Source: Phoenix dactylifera
Taxonomy: Eukaryota; Streptophyta; Magnoliopsida; Arecales; Arecaceae
NCBI RefSeq assembly: GCF_009389715.1
Contig: NC_052399.1
Span: 22,701,146-22,765,145 of the forward strand
DNA length: 64,000 bases
Direction: 5' to 3'
Shown here piece by piece: positions 49,778-61,550 of this stretch. A program made the position numbers and the translations under genes. The notes beneath the pieces were generated by a model. That model saw only the letters and a list, made by a program, of their open reading frames with translations, searched no databases and had not been told where the DNA came from. Positions within the stretch are counted from its first letter, which is position 1, and the number at the start of each line of letters is the position of its first letter.

Positions 49778-51117
49778 TCACGCCCAGATTGCGAGGGCCG
49801 ACATGGAGCCAGCGCCAAGAAAAAGCGCCATGTAAGACGCCACCTGAAGCCTAAGATTGCAGCTCATCCTCCTGCTCAGAAAATCCGCTGCAATTAGATC
49901 AACCAATGCCATGTAGATGAGAATGCCGGCCGAGATCGAGTCCAGTATCCCCTCCACCACCAGCGCCCTCGGGCTATTCGCATTGTAGAACGATGCAGCA
50001 CCCGCTCCAACGCCGATGCCGGTCGGCGTCGTGATCGCAAAGAAGCACGCCATCAGCGCCGCCGACAAGTTCCTGAATTGTGCCTGAAACAATACCAACA
50101 GCACCAAATGAGACCCATGCTTAGAAGAGCAAGACTAATTAACTACGTAGCAATTACCAACCTGGGAGATGCATCCTCCCAGTGCGAAGCCTTCGAAGAA
50201 TTGGTGGAAGGATAGAGCAGCAATGAGAGGCCTTATGGTGCAGGGACTCTGCGATACCCCGAGTGACAACCCAATGATCACTGAGTGGGACACGATTCCG
50301 AGTTCCAGTATCTGACCACATCCAAGAATCAAATAAGCACACCCCTCCTTCCCAAAAGTTTAAGATTTAGATGAAGGAAGGGATCAAAGATTGGAGTCCA
50401 TCGAACCTGGGAGACGACCACGTGGCGCACGTGAGAAGAGACCTCGCCCTCGTCCTCGTGGGCGTGGCCAGGGCCGCCCTCCCGCCGCGCTGGGCCATCG
50501 CACGCCCCGTGCTCGTGCGGGTGGCTGTGCCGATGCGCCGCCGCGTGGGCGTGCATCCCGACAATGTGCATCGGGCTCTTGACGTTGTCGGCCGCCGCCG
50601 CCTCCGGCTCCGGCGCGATGGAGATGACGGTGATACCTTCCTCGGCCGCTGCCGCCGCCGCCGCAGCAGCAGCAGCCGCAGCGGCTGACTTGACCCCCAT
50701 GGCCTCCTCCCGGTGCTTCCGCTCGTAGAACTGGGTGCCGACAAAGTCGACCACAAGGGTCCCGAGGGCCGCCGTCATCGCCACGAAGCCGGAGAACGGG
50801 AACCGCCGCCACGGCGACTCCGGGAGGCAGGGGTCCGTCAGCGCCGACTGGGCATCGTGGAGCATATGGACGAACCCCGTCGCTAGGATGACGCCGGCCG
50901 CGAAGGCCTTGGCGAAGACGAAGAGGCTGCCGTCGGTTCGCAGGAATCGCCGCTTGCGCCCCACCAGGGGGATCGCCACGCCGGTAATCCCCGCCACCAG
51001 GATCGCCACCATCGCCACCATCTTCAGCCGCAGCGCCGCCTCGTCGTCCCGGCACTCGTTCGCCGCGCGGTCGGTGCAGCTCGCCGTCGCCATCGATGCT
51101 AACATCGTTCCTTCCAC
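49778..51117 (-). CDS. ZIP-family metal transporter 2, 388 aa, three exons
   Basis: Exons, in gene order: 51117-50407, 50311-50162 and 50083-49778 (711, 150 and 306 nt, in frame, GT-AG). The protein is a ZIP transporter paralogous to 40234-42786, with identical exon-junction phases and the same length for exons 2 and 3. Conserved parts include [51 protein letters not shown] and [16 protein letters not shown], all matching the IRT3/ZIP4 style. The central loop is much longer than in the paralog. It contains about 14 alanines in a row (around residue 145) and a rich His cluster ([20 protein letters not shown] then GHAHEDEGE) that could bind metal. A second in-frame ATG four codons downstream is an alternative start. 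Confidence 0.94.
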
Positions 51118-52019
51118 ACGACAAAAGATCGAACCAGATCAATACTTAGAAATACAAAATCATACATTCCCCCAACCCAGAAAAAAGGAGAAAAAAAAGT
51201 CGAGAATCTTTACTAGAGAAACCGTTCAGTTGGTCGCGGAAGCGAGTAACGTAGAACCAGGGCTCAAGATCCTGACAATAAAACAATAGGTGATTGTTAA
51301 AAATTCGAAAAGCTTCGATCTTGTATTCGAATTAGGGATGCTACGAGCTTCCATTTTCGCCGGAAATTTTGGCATCCTACCTCGAAGAAAGACATCTCGA
51401 TTTCTCTAGAAATCGTCGGAATTTCGAAAGCTCTCCGTTTTACCCTATTTCTTTCTCCCGGATGTCAGAGCGTGGCGCGATGCCGGGCCGCAGATGGAAG
51501 ACAGAGACGGGGGCCGCAGGACCATGCCGCGTTCGAAATGAATGTCGTCATCGGGTCTCCAACCACGGGAGGAAGGATATCGCCTCTGTCACGTGCGGAT
51601 CACGGGATAAATATCTGAACGCTTCCGTTATTGGATCGGACGGCTCCAAGCGAACCACAAAAGCATCTTAACTATAATTTCTCCATATGGGTCGGTTTCA
51701 GCCACTAAACATGCTCTCCTCAGCTTACGTCAGAGAGGGGTTGGATCCACTACGACCCACAACTTACGGGCCCACTAGTAGCGGGCCCGGAATTGGGCAT
51801 CAGAAGGGTTTGGATCGTCGGATCGTGGTGAGGCGGTGGGCGGTGTCGTCAGGATGTCGACATAATGGTTGCGGACTAGTTCATGCCGGCTCGGTCTCCG
51901 CCTCTCCGGTGGACCCTATCCCTAGAGTGCACTCGCGCATGCCGCCTCCTCCTCCTCTTCTTCTTTATTTATTTTTTTATTTTATTTTCTTATTTTTTAA
52001 ATCACCATATCTGCCACAG
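51118..52019. other. upstream flank of ZIP gene 2
   Basis: The first few hundred bases likely hold the minus-strand promoter and leader. Nothing convincing is coded. A T-rich run lies at about 51960-52000. No TATA box stood out. Confidence 0.5.
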
Positions 52020-52039
52020 GGCTGAGCAGGGACAGCTTG

Positions 52040-52399
52040 CGCTGGCATGAGTTATGCTCAGTAGGCGCTGCAGGCTAGAACTATACTGCTCGAGGGCAAT
52101 TCGGTAATAGTTATTGATTGAATGCAGTAGAGTGCGGGTGGAGTAGGTAGGTGATATCATCCGCTGCTTAGGAACATCCGAACTATGGCCAGTCGTGAAA
52201 TGGACTTGTAGGTGAAGTATATATATAGACAGATCAATGGGGCAGCAGATTGGATGGTATGTGGTAAATCACTCTCGAAATACTATTTGGGTGAAAAAGA
52301 GAAAGTTACTTGGTGCGCTCCAAGGCCTATTATTTTTAAATTTTTTTTATTGTATCCATACCCATGATACATGATCCATCCATTTTTGCAAAAAAAAAA
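52040..52399 (+). pseudogene. 5'-truncated LINE, RNase H 3' end, decayed
   Basis: Frames read GMSYAQ, LLEGNSVIVID and NGAADWMVCGKSLSKYYLGEKE, matching the E, D and last-D blocks of plant LINE RNase H. The sequence runs into a C-terminal tail and an A-run at 52390-52399. Several stops interrupt it. The strand is plus. A clear target duplication was not found. Confidence 0.7.
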
Positions 52400-53229
52400 T
52401 CATCATATTAAATAAATAAATTAATTACAGGTGCGGTATTAGATTTTTTTTTAAAAAAAAAAAGAAAAACAATCTTCCTCCATGTGGGACGGTTCTGGGA
52501 GTCTGGAATCTGGATGTAACATTCGTGCCATTTGTTTGAGGATCCATGGGTCTTCACACCAAAATGAACCTGAACACGTCTCAAAGACGGTGGAGCACGA
52601 CTTTCAACGATTTCTGCTAGGCTTATGGGCCTGTTTTATATTCAAAAGAAACGCAAGCCGTCTTGTTTAATTTCAAAGTCAAATCCAAGCTATTCACAAA
52701 CACTTTGGTTAAAAGGTCGAGTGAGAAATGAGATCATGCAAGACTTTCATTTATATAATTTAAAGTAATAATTTTGATTATATTTTAATTCTATAATTGA
52801 AATAATAATATTTAAATAATCTATATTTTAATTCCTGATAAATAATTATGAAATAATTATATTCCTAACTCTAGCTCAGCTAGATTCTTAACCGAGTTTG
52901 CCGAACTAGAGTCAACTCCAAACAACTTGCTTGTTTGCCGAACGTACACGCATCACAAATAAAATCCATGAGAATACGAATATATATTTTTAAAATAAAT
53001 ATTTTTGTTTTCTAGTTCAAATATTCTAAATACAACTGTCATGATCGGTTAAAAGAAAATAATAAAGCAGCCGAGAAGATAGTGGAGATAGAAAGCAATA
53101 GAATGGATGGCGACAATGGTATCGGCATTGATGGTGGTGGGGATCGGGATATTGATAGTTGTGGCAAAAGGCAACGATGATAACGATTATGGTGGGGTGA
53201 TAATGGTGGTGTGGAGAAGATCATTGCGG
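52400..53229. other. intergenic, with a TGG/ATGG-rich patch
   Basis: AT-rich DNA followed at about 53090-53220 by a degenerate GATGG/TGGTGG-rich stretch. A similar patch occurs at 53640-53815. ORFs across these patches are low-complexity artefacts. Confidence 0.6.
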
Positions 53230-53650
53230 GAATCTGTGCGGATGTGTGTACGTTTGGTCTTACTCTTACATCGCCTATAAATTTTGGATACTTATATGAA
53301 AATAAAAAATTTATGTAATATGTTCTAATTATTATTTTTTGGATGAATTCTTAAGTTGTGATGAATGATATTAGAGTGAATTCGGCCCATCGTCTATGCG
53401 GATTAAAGAACACTACAACACAAGTTCATGGGTGCTGATCACGAGCCGATCATGATGTTTGTGATTAGATTTGGACATATTTATATTCTTAGTCTGACAA
53501 AGACGCCATGGCTTAAACAAGATGCATATATTTAGTCCTAGATTGGCTATGCATTGAGTAGATATTGGGTATTTATACAAGACCAAAGAAATCCAAATAA
53601 CACCTTCTGACTTGTCTTTTTGGATAAGATCCTGAGTTGCAGCAATAGTG
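53230..53650 (+). mobile_element. TRIM-like short LTR retroelement relic
   Basis: Two related short blocks (about 53235-53370 and 53520-53645) flank about 150 bp. Both contain the order '(t)TGG(a/g)TA(c/t)TTATA...AA(c/a)...TTTTTGGAT(g/a)A...GAGTTG'. After the first block comes GATATTAGAGTGAATTCGGCCCATC, which resembles the initiator-Met primer site TGGTATCAGAGC followed by the usual leader. A related copy in the other orientation lies at 57930-58185. The relic is old and diverged. Confidence 0.5.
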
Positions 53651-55718
53651 GTAATGGCATGATTGTGCGGGGGAAGGGGGGAGGCAATGGTGGTGAAGAT
53701 GACAATGATGGTAGTGGTGGATGTACCAATGATGTGGCGAAGATGGCTATATTGATGGCAATGGTGGTAGTGTGGCACAAGCATTGATTGTGGTACAGGT
53801 GGTGGTATAAAAAAAATATCGAATTAGGGCCGCACACATACTATTGAAAAATAAAGAGTAAAATGGCCAAAACCAAGGGCTGATTTAACTAGACTATGGT
53901 TTCTTGATTTGTTTTAGAGCCTCTCTTTGATTAACTAAAGTGGATCCCACTCTTTGGCACGACCACCATACGGCATATTATAATAATGAGAGCCGATTTG
54001 CTTAAAGGATCGATGAAAACATACTCTCAGTGATCGTTTTGTGATTATATTATATTACTCAGAAAAGGATCTTATCTTAGCCATCCATGCAACAACACAT
54101 GCACCGAAACATGTCTAATAATGACAAAAAGCGAAACTATGATATAAATTTTCAAGCATTACAAATGTTATCGAGAATTTGCTGTTGTCAATTATGGACG
54201 AGCTTTTCATGACATTATGATTTAATTTGTCAAGGTGGCATGCGCAAACAGTATCCTACTCTCTAATCAAGCACATAAATATATTTAAGAAATTAATTCA
54301 GTCATCCTTTTCTCTTCGTCAACCATTATTGTCTACTCACTTGCTGTAAGGAAATATTGAAATGACATGTATTCTTTTACATCTTTTTATATGGTGTATG
54401 TTTTTTTTTCTGGGAAAAGACAAGGATATTTAGCAATGCACGATTTAAATTTCGAATCTAGGACCTTTCATCACCAAAGCATAAGGATGTGATGATTGGG
54501 AGAAGCTCTAATTCACTTTTTGCATCAATGCTTGCAAAATAGAACTTACATTTATTAGACAGTTAAAAACACTAGACAATATTATATTCCACACTATTTA
54601 CTTATGAAATCAAACTTATGTATAAATTATAATATCTCTAGTCGATTAAGAGCACTGCATGTTCTGTATGATGAGAAAACAAAGCGAGTTATTATATAGG
54701 TTACGGCTGCAATCTGCAACAATTACACTCGCGACAACAGTAGCAACAGTAATAATAAGAACATATAGTTATTGCTGTTAAGTGTCTCAACGTCACTATC
54801 ATAATGCACAACATTAATTCTGAACACATTTCTGAAAACACGTAAAGGTAGATGGTAACACAAATTATATATTCAATGCGTTACAGGTTCACTGTTATCT
54901 CGTACACACAATCCTTTGCGAAAACATGTGCTGAACCAATAACTCTCCCATTTGGTTTACGGAAAAAAAAATTTCTTGTTGAAATATGTTTCATGAGAAG
55001 ATGATTACTGAAAATATAATATCTGAAAAAATAATTTTAGCATATTTAGTTAATTATGTAAAGAAGACACATCGCAGAGTGGCTTATATTTGATTGAGCA
55101 TCTAATTTTTTAAAAGAGTTGTATTAAATATCTATTATATTCTTAATAAAAGAAAAAAGTTTACTCAGGCTTAAAGATATTTTTTTTAAAAAAAACTCAA
55201 TTCACAACATGTGAAAAAATAGTTTTTTCATATTTTTTATAGAATATTTTTTTCATGAAATATGAAAATTTTATTTTATAGAAATACTATTTTTTTATTT
55301 TTCTTTTTTAAAAATTTAAACCAAATAAGAGATTTTTTTTTTTTTTTTTTTTTGTTGGCCACGCTTTTTCTCCGCCTCCTTTCGTGAACTAAATAAATCC
55401 TCGAAGAGAGAAGGGTATGTGAGGGTGCCGAGGAAGGGGGGATTGCCGGATTGCATTGCTTGCAAATATTTATTATTGCAATAGCAAACTATGGAACTAA
55501 TTGCACTCCAGACGTCATTCAAATAACTCATCAAAAAGAAAGTCGTTTCAAGTCTAACCATCAGGGCGATGCTGGGACACCGAGGGCGAAGCCTGTGCAA
55601 CCTAGGTACGCCGTTTGTATCCAAGCAGCAGGAAGGATTGAGTGTTCCAAATTTGCAGAATTTATTTGGGCTCCCTGTGCAAGTGGTACAGGAGATTGTC
55701 TAATAATAAATCTCAGGA
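53651..55718. other. intergenic, no gene seen
   Basis: It starts with a TGG/ATGG-rich patch (to about 53815), then AT-rich sequence with a long T-run near 55331-55352. The stretch around 55440-55718 may be the upstream part of the LINE sequence that the SINE later interrupted, but I cannot read its frame. Confidence 0.55.
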
Positions 55719-55976
55719 TGCCACCAAGGTGGTAGCTCAGTAGAACTGGACGTAGTCTTCTAACTGCAGGGTTCCAAGTTTGAATCGCCCTGCGCGTCGA
55801 TTAAAATGTGGTGACACTGCTTGAACTTGGTGTCTAGGAGCGCTTATTAGTCCACTGGTGTCTACCCGTATCAAACATTCTTCTGGTGGGGCGGAGGCCC
55901 AGTGGGGGCTGCTACACGGGGGTGGGCTTGTTCCTTCCTCCCCCATACCCCTTTTGATGTACCAAAAAAAAAAAAA
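55719..55976 (+). mobile_element. tRNA-derived SINE
   Basis: The 5' part looks like a tRNA gene, with an A-box-like TAGCTCAGTAGA (55733-55744) and a B-box-like GGTTCCAAGTTTGAATC (about 55769-55785). A non-tRNA body and an A-run (55964-55976) follow. The imperfect flanking duplication (AATCTCAGGA before, AACCTCAGGA after) supports insertion by LINE-type machinery. Length about 258 bp. The mismatches in boxes and flanks suggest age. Confidence 0.75.
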
Positions 55977-56521
55977 TGAACCTCAGGACCTATGGTAGGA
56001 ACTTGTTTGGTGCTTCTGTTATAATTGAAGACTGCCTCTATGTGATAAGTTTCCTTCCTCCCTCAACCTCTCATGTTTGGAAAGGAGCCTATAAAGGTTG
56101 CACTACCATCAACATGTCTATCGACAGTGTCAAGCTCAAAGCTGTATGGAAGGGCATCACGCATATGAGGCATGTGTTGGGTGCGGATCACATTCTCCTC
56201 GAGAGGGATTCGGCTACGGTGATCGAGTAGGTTCAGGGTCGGAGATGCACTGCTGGCAGAAGGCTGCTGCTCCACGACATTCGCAGACTTCTGAAAAAGT
56301 GTTGGTCTTATCGAGCCATACATACCTACAAAAAAACGAATGGTATTGCTGACTGGATTATTTTATTTGTGGTGCAGTACTTCGGAGGCTTCATCTGAGA
56401 GAACTATGCGTTTGTGCCTCAGCCCTTGTGTGGTTTTTTTTTTTTTTTTTTTTGATTTTGTTGGCCATACTTACATTTCTCCGATGTGAGCTACCGTTGT
56501 ACCCAAAAAAAAAAAAAAAAA
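55977..56521 (+). pseudogene. 5'-truncated LINE, RNase H 3' end, interrupted by the SINE at its left edge
   Basis: The frame reads LKAVWKGITHMRHVLGAD and HILLERDSATVIE, then a stop, and in another frame TNGIADWI. These are the E, D and last-D blocks of plant LINE RNase H. A T-run (about 56433-56452) and a terminal A-run (56505-56521) follow. Nonsense and frame changes show it is dead. The plus strand matches the orientation of the SINE. Confidence 0.7.
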
Positions 56522-57149
56522 TTGCACTGCCATTTTTTGTTAGCTCCAATTTCATTGGAGTTCACCTTGGTCTCTGGACTTTAATCACATTAAATCTAAC
56601 CCGTGACTTGGTGTGGCCTATTCAAAGTGACATGATCACTCAGCAATTTTATACTCAGAATCCGGCGTTATACCTTATCTGAAAAGGACGGCGGAATTGC
56701 TCAATTGAATGGAAAGAAAAAAAATAGAAAAAGGTGGCTTGAGTTTGTGTGTGGGGATTGCTTATTTAAGATGAGTTAAATGATACCACCGTATGGAATG
56801 AATTTTTCCTCTTTAAGGTACCTTATAGTAATTTATAACAAAATACTTATTAAAAGTATTAAATTATTTGTAACAAAATTATTAAATGATCATATCCTAA
56901 ATATTTTTATTCATATCGCTGATGGGGGAGGGCTTGATCCAAGCTTGGCCACCATCCACGCTTTAATGAAGGCTTCTTTCAGAAAAATATAACAAAATGA
57001 TTGTAGACCTGAGATGGAGGTCTTTTTTTTTGTTTAAGAAAAAAAAGAAAAACTCACCGAGGGAAAATTTTCCCTGGTTGCCAAGCATGTCTCGTGGCAC
57101 GAGGGGATTGGTACATTACAGCACCAACCTTCGTGTGAATGACTGACAC
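56522..57149. other. intergenic, nothing recognised
   Basis: Mixed AT-rich sequence with short ORFs lacking family features. Confidence 0.6.
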
Positions 57150-57628
57150 GGCTCGTTTGGTTCGCGAGAAAAGAAGGGGGGAAAGTGTGGTCAACGGAAA
57201 AGTAATGAGATGCCTCTTGTTTGGTTGGAGTTTTCAAAGGAGAGAGAAGGGAAAGTTATATTTTCATGGGAATGTGATTCCCACATTTCATGGGAAAGTC
57301 TTTCCCATGAGAAACATGGGAAAGTTACTTTCCCATGAGGCGGGAATCACTCCATTTTTACTTTTTTCCAAAAAGCCCTTTCAGCATTAAAGAAGCATTA
57401 AAGAGGCATTAAAAACCTAATTTTTATTAAGGGCATAATAGGAATTATATATAACTTTCCTAGGAAAGTGGATGGCCAACCAAACATAAGCACCTTAGAA
57501 ATTTGTCACTTTCCCATGATCAACCAAACGAACTAAAAGTACTTTCCTAGGCATCCTCTTCCTAGAAATTTGTTTCCCAGGAATCATATTCCTAAGAAGG
57601 AAAATGTTTCCCGCGAACCAAACGAGCC
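57150..57628. mobile_element. MITE with GGCTCGTTTGGTTCGCG terminal repeats
   Basis: A 479-bp element with near-perfect terminal inverted repeats: GGCTCGTTTGGTTCGCG at the left and CGCGAACCAAACGAGCC at the right. The interior is rich in short palindromic words such as CATGGGAAAG/CTTTCCCATG and could fold over much of its length. The TIR style is common in plant Tourist-like MITEs. A clean target duplication is not visible, so superfamily is uncertain. Confidence 0.85.
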
Positions 57629-57929
57629 CTAAGAGTAATCTCATGCCGCACAGCATGCCAGAAGTGAATTTTGGATATGGGCTGGGCCTTATCATTCTTG
57701 CAATTCGCCCAGTTCGAGTTCATAGTTAGAGATTCATATGTGGGCCTGACTGCAAAGTCTCTGCGATGTTGAAACTTAGTAGCGGAGAGCACCGCAAGCC
57801 CAATGGTCTATCGTGGCCTTGGACTTAGAAAAGGCACTTCGCTTGTTAAACATTGGGCTTCTTGTCTCATGAATGATCGCTAATTGAAAAGTATGGTCAT
57901 ATACGGATTCATAATTGGAAGTCTCCGTG
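57629..57929. other. intergenic, nothing recognised
   Basis: About 300 bp between two mobile-element relics. No coding or repeat signal noted. Confidence 0.6.
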
Positions 57930-58185
57930 GAGTGAATGGAGTTTAAGTATATGAGACATCTTCGTCAAGCTAAGAGAATATGTGCTGCAGTGTCTTCTAG
58001 TCTATATAGATTATGGGCCAGAGTTCGTTTTGATATCATTTGTAATAATTCAGGACCTCACCCAAAAAGATTAGTCGAAAAAAAATTATTTAGGTTCCTT
58101 GATATCATGTATAAGTATCCAAGATATACCCAACGAATAACCGATGTGGGACTAAACACACGCCCGCATAGATTCTCACAAAAAA
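57930..58185 (-). mobile_element. TRIM or Copia-type LTR fragment
   Basis: On the minus strand it reads GTGTGTTTAGTCCCACATCGG, then TTGGATACTTATA, TTTTTGGGTGAGGTCCTGAA, and then ATGATATCAAAACGAACT, a decayed form of the initiator-Met primer site TGGTATCAGAGCGAAC. The leader CGGCCCATC-like sequence follows. Only one LTR plus adjoining leader is present. It is related to 53230-53650. Confidence 0.6.
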
Positions 58186-58714
58186 AAAGCTTGGGTTCTC
58201 AGGCTAATCCCACTTCGTTCCTCATCTTGCTCGGTTCATCCATCTTGGTCTATGTTCTTTTACTCTTTTAACTTTTTATCCCATGCTCTCTTCTCTATGA
58301 TTAGAGGGTCCCCCGCCACCCAAACAAAAAGTTCTTAAAAATTGTTCTCTTTGGATTGCCCTTTATTAAAGAACGAAACACCCTCTTTGGTCCCCTATTG
58401 TGGAGCGATTATTAGGTAAGTGTTGCTCTCGTACTACCATTTATGCTTCAGAAAGCTCCCTTGAAAGGTAGAATTAGAAGGCTATTGCAGTAGTCATGAG
58501 AGTCGAATATCCATTAGAGGGCATCTGCATGTCCTCTTTTGGTCTTCGACGGAGCGAGCAAAAGCACAGAACAAATTACTTTGGGCTTACAGAATGACTG
58601 AGGAGGTGCGCTTGCACATGGCTGCCAGGTTGCAAAGAAGTTCCCTTTAGTTGGTCCACTTTCCTTTTATCCGAGAGTTGCATCCACCTTATTAGTTAAA
58701 AGCACCTCATTTGT
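58186..58714. other. intergenic, nothing recognised
   Basis: No gene seen. Its last bases contain the target-site sequence of the LINE fragment that follows. Confidence 0.55.
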
Positions 58715-58977
58715 GGGCGATAGTCACCTGCTGCTAAGAGATATTCGAGCTATGATATGTGGAGAGATGGCCGTTCAGACTAAGCATGTGTACTGTAAGG
58801 CCAATGGGACAGCAAATTGGATAGCCTTTTGTGTGGCTAACCATTCTGACGAGACTCTTTAGCTGGAGGAGGAGGACTTATCCAGAGCGCTCCGAAAATT
58901 ATTATTTTTTAATTTTTTTGAATGTATTCGTACCTGCCATGTATGTTACAGCCGTTTTAGCGGAAAAAAAAAAAAGG
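58715..58977 (+). pseudogene. short 5'-truncated LINE 3' end with target duplication
   Basis: About 263 bp coding HVYCKANGTANWIAFCVANH, the last block of plant LINE RNase H, then a tail and an A-run (58964-58975). It is flanked by GCACCTCATTTGT (58702-58714) and GCACCTCATTGGT (58978-58990), a 13-bp target duplication with one mismatch. It is therefore a discrete, severely 5'-truncated insertion. Confidence 0.8.
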
Positions 58978-61536
58978 GCACCTCATTGGTAGATTGCAGG
59001 CTGCTAAGCTACACAAAATAGAGAAGTAGAAAGTTGAGTGGAAGACAGCAACATTGCAAGAAAGATGGGCCACATGAAATAATACGCCTTTTGATTTTTA
59101 TGCAGTGGTACATCAGGGGACTATGGGGGCAGTTGGCTTCAGACAAAAGCTCACCTAAAGCTCGGAGTCTAGCGATCATGGAGCTGGCCCATGTTACTCT
59201 CTTTTCGTAAATCACGAGTTGCCTAGCTGTCAACTTCCCCATCCAAATGACTCCATTCCCAGGGACGCATGAAGGAGCTAGGACGGTTTTGGACCTCTTG
59301 TGAAGGAAGTTATCCGAGAGATGTCGGGGAAAGCTTAGAGTTCCACATGAGACTGACCTAAACTATACATCCTGCAGCATTACAATAACTTTGGTCCGAA
59401 AAACAAGATGGCAATGTGCAAGTCTTATTACCCAATAGCACTCTCTCATTTGCTTAGAATCGAGCGAAGGCTCGTGTATTACTTGCATATGAATGCCATA
59501 AGTTGACTAAATTATTCTATATTTTCTCAATCACCTCTTTAAGTAATAGCGAAGCATCTAATATTTTGCGAACATGAGTAATGAAGATCCAAGAAGTGAG
59601 CTCTGAAGATGTCCAAAGGGCCAGGAATATGAAGCATAATAACATGAATTGAAAATGTGATGATAATATTAATATGGCCGTTAACAGCAACAGAGCACCA
59701 AGAATGGGGCTCTGAACTAACTGGAAAATGCTATCACTTTTTTTTGAAAGGTCTGATTGCAAAATAGCAGCAATAATTTGTATCCATGACTGGTATGATT
59801 GAGATCGAGAAAAGCCGTTTTATCTTTCAGACGAATTTATCATTAAATCATCCACCGTACTCTTTGAATTCATCATACTCATCATTCATCCGCTTGCATA
59901 AATCTCGATGCGACCAACAGACGGTTTAATAGTGATTCACGCCAAAAATACAATCCGTACTACCCAATATGGGAGAGGACCTCTCGACATGTAACTATTT
60001 TTTACCTCTGCATCATTTTATTATTTAAATTTTTTTGGCTGTGCTAATACTAGATTTTTATAAGCAGCATTGTAAAGTAAAAAAAAAAAAAAACAATCCG
60101 TAGGGTGATGGAGACTTTTCCACCGCAGGCCAACGTACGGATCCATGCGTCGGTAGCGGTGCACGTCACGTAAATTTTGTACATCCCTAGTCCTCGATCC
60201 AGCCGAAGTGGGGCCGACGACCGCGGTGCGCACCGCTCGGAAGGCTCCCCGCGCCTTTACCGCCCGACCTTCTGGGACCCACGCCTTTGATCTCACCGAA
60301 TCCTTAATCTTCGGATGCTAAATTCACCAGTATTACAGCAGCAGTTAAAAATTTCTTAACCGCACATAGTTGTTGAATTGTCCGACGTTGATTTCTCCTC
60401 TAACAACTGTTTTAATTGACTCCAATCTGTCTTGCCAAACTTACTGAAATAAAGAATTTTAAGTACCTCTTAAATAAGTCTTGGATCAGAGAAAACACTG
60501 TGTACGAATGCTCGAATCTTAATTACGGTATCTAATTGATGGGTCCGACAAGATCTGGTTGCTATCTTGCCTGGGCTCACTAGACGGTGAACAGTAGTAC
60601 AGTGTGACCGTGACTCTAGTGAATATCGACGGTAGGACGTAAGAGCACTGGAGAAGAAACCATGGGACGGAAAGCTCAGAAATTGAAGGGCCAGGATATG
60701 AACTCAGAAGACATGGATGATCCAGATTGTCTGATTCTTCAGGGATCACCTAGAAACAGTCCCTTCGCAACTGTTTGGCGCCCCCCACTGAAGGCAGTAG
60801 GTAGGCTACAGACCAAGAATTTTCCAACCCAGCAAAACACCTTCCTTTCCAGCCCTTCGTGAGGATATTGCAGCATCTCATAATTCAAACAATAAAGAAA
60901 AAAATTTTATCTCTTGCCGCCCTCGAGTTTTATCCAAGTTCCACTTATCTCCCCTCCTGTTTAAAAGTTTTAATCAGATCCTTTAAGTTCATTAACTGAT
61001 CGAATATAATTTCAAACCCCACCTGCCATCCAACATTGTGAAGATACCACCAAAAGTAACAAAATTACTGTTGCCGTCATTTTGATTTCTAATCATGACA
61101 GGCTCTAGTGCAATCGCATGGCTCCGAGGCCCCAACCTCTGAGCTTTGTATAGCATCGATGCCTCAAGGGTGCCGATGATTTCGTAAGTGATGTTTCTGG
61201 CCTCGCCATCCGATTTCCTGATGTAAATCCTAGGGAAGTTCTTAGTGGTGGTGATGCTTACTCTCTTTGTTGCTCAATCCATCAATAATGTCTTCCTCCA
61301 TGGAGAATAGCAGCCACATCAACAATTCACTAGTGGTGGTGAGAAGGAGCTTCTCCCTTCTCTAGTGATCTTCTTTCATTTACCAGCAATAACAGCTGGG
61401 TAGTCGGTGCCACCGAGGGTCTTTGGCTCCTTGCTCTTCCATGGCCAGCTTACATAGTAGTTGCTGTTGGGCCAGGTGTAAATGTTGCTCCCCTTAAGAA
61501 TGCCATTGGCCATTGTAGCGATTGCTGTTGACCTAG
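58978..61536. other. intergenic, no supported gene
   Basis: AT-rich sequence with a GC-rich island at about 60120-60300. ORFs of 66-91 codons are present but match nothing. The stretch 61080-61536 and its continuation past the LINE at 62438 look more protein-like on the minus strand, but I could not identify a family. Confidence 0.5.
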
Positions 61537-61550
61537 AAGAGAATCCTGCA

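Noticed and set aside
53039-53837. Minus-strand His/Thr/Pro-rich ORFs
   Set aside because: They are translations of degenerate TGG/ATGG repeats and of the TRIM-like relic.
60662-60862. 66-codon ORF starting MGRKAQKLKGQD
   Set aside because: It has a fair start context but no family resemblance, no neighbouring exon and no support beyond its length.
61080-61550. Possible minus-strand host exons around the LINE insertion (phrases like WPNSNYYVSWPWKS and YEIIGTLEAS)
   Set aside because: Pieces read well but I could not name a family, find a consistent frame, or see convincing splice sites, so no gene is claimed. A protein search of 61080-61536 plus 62438-62510 would settle it.
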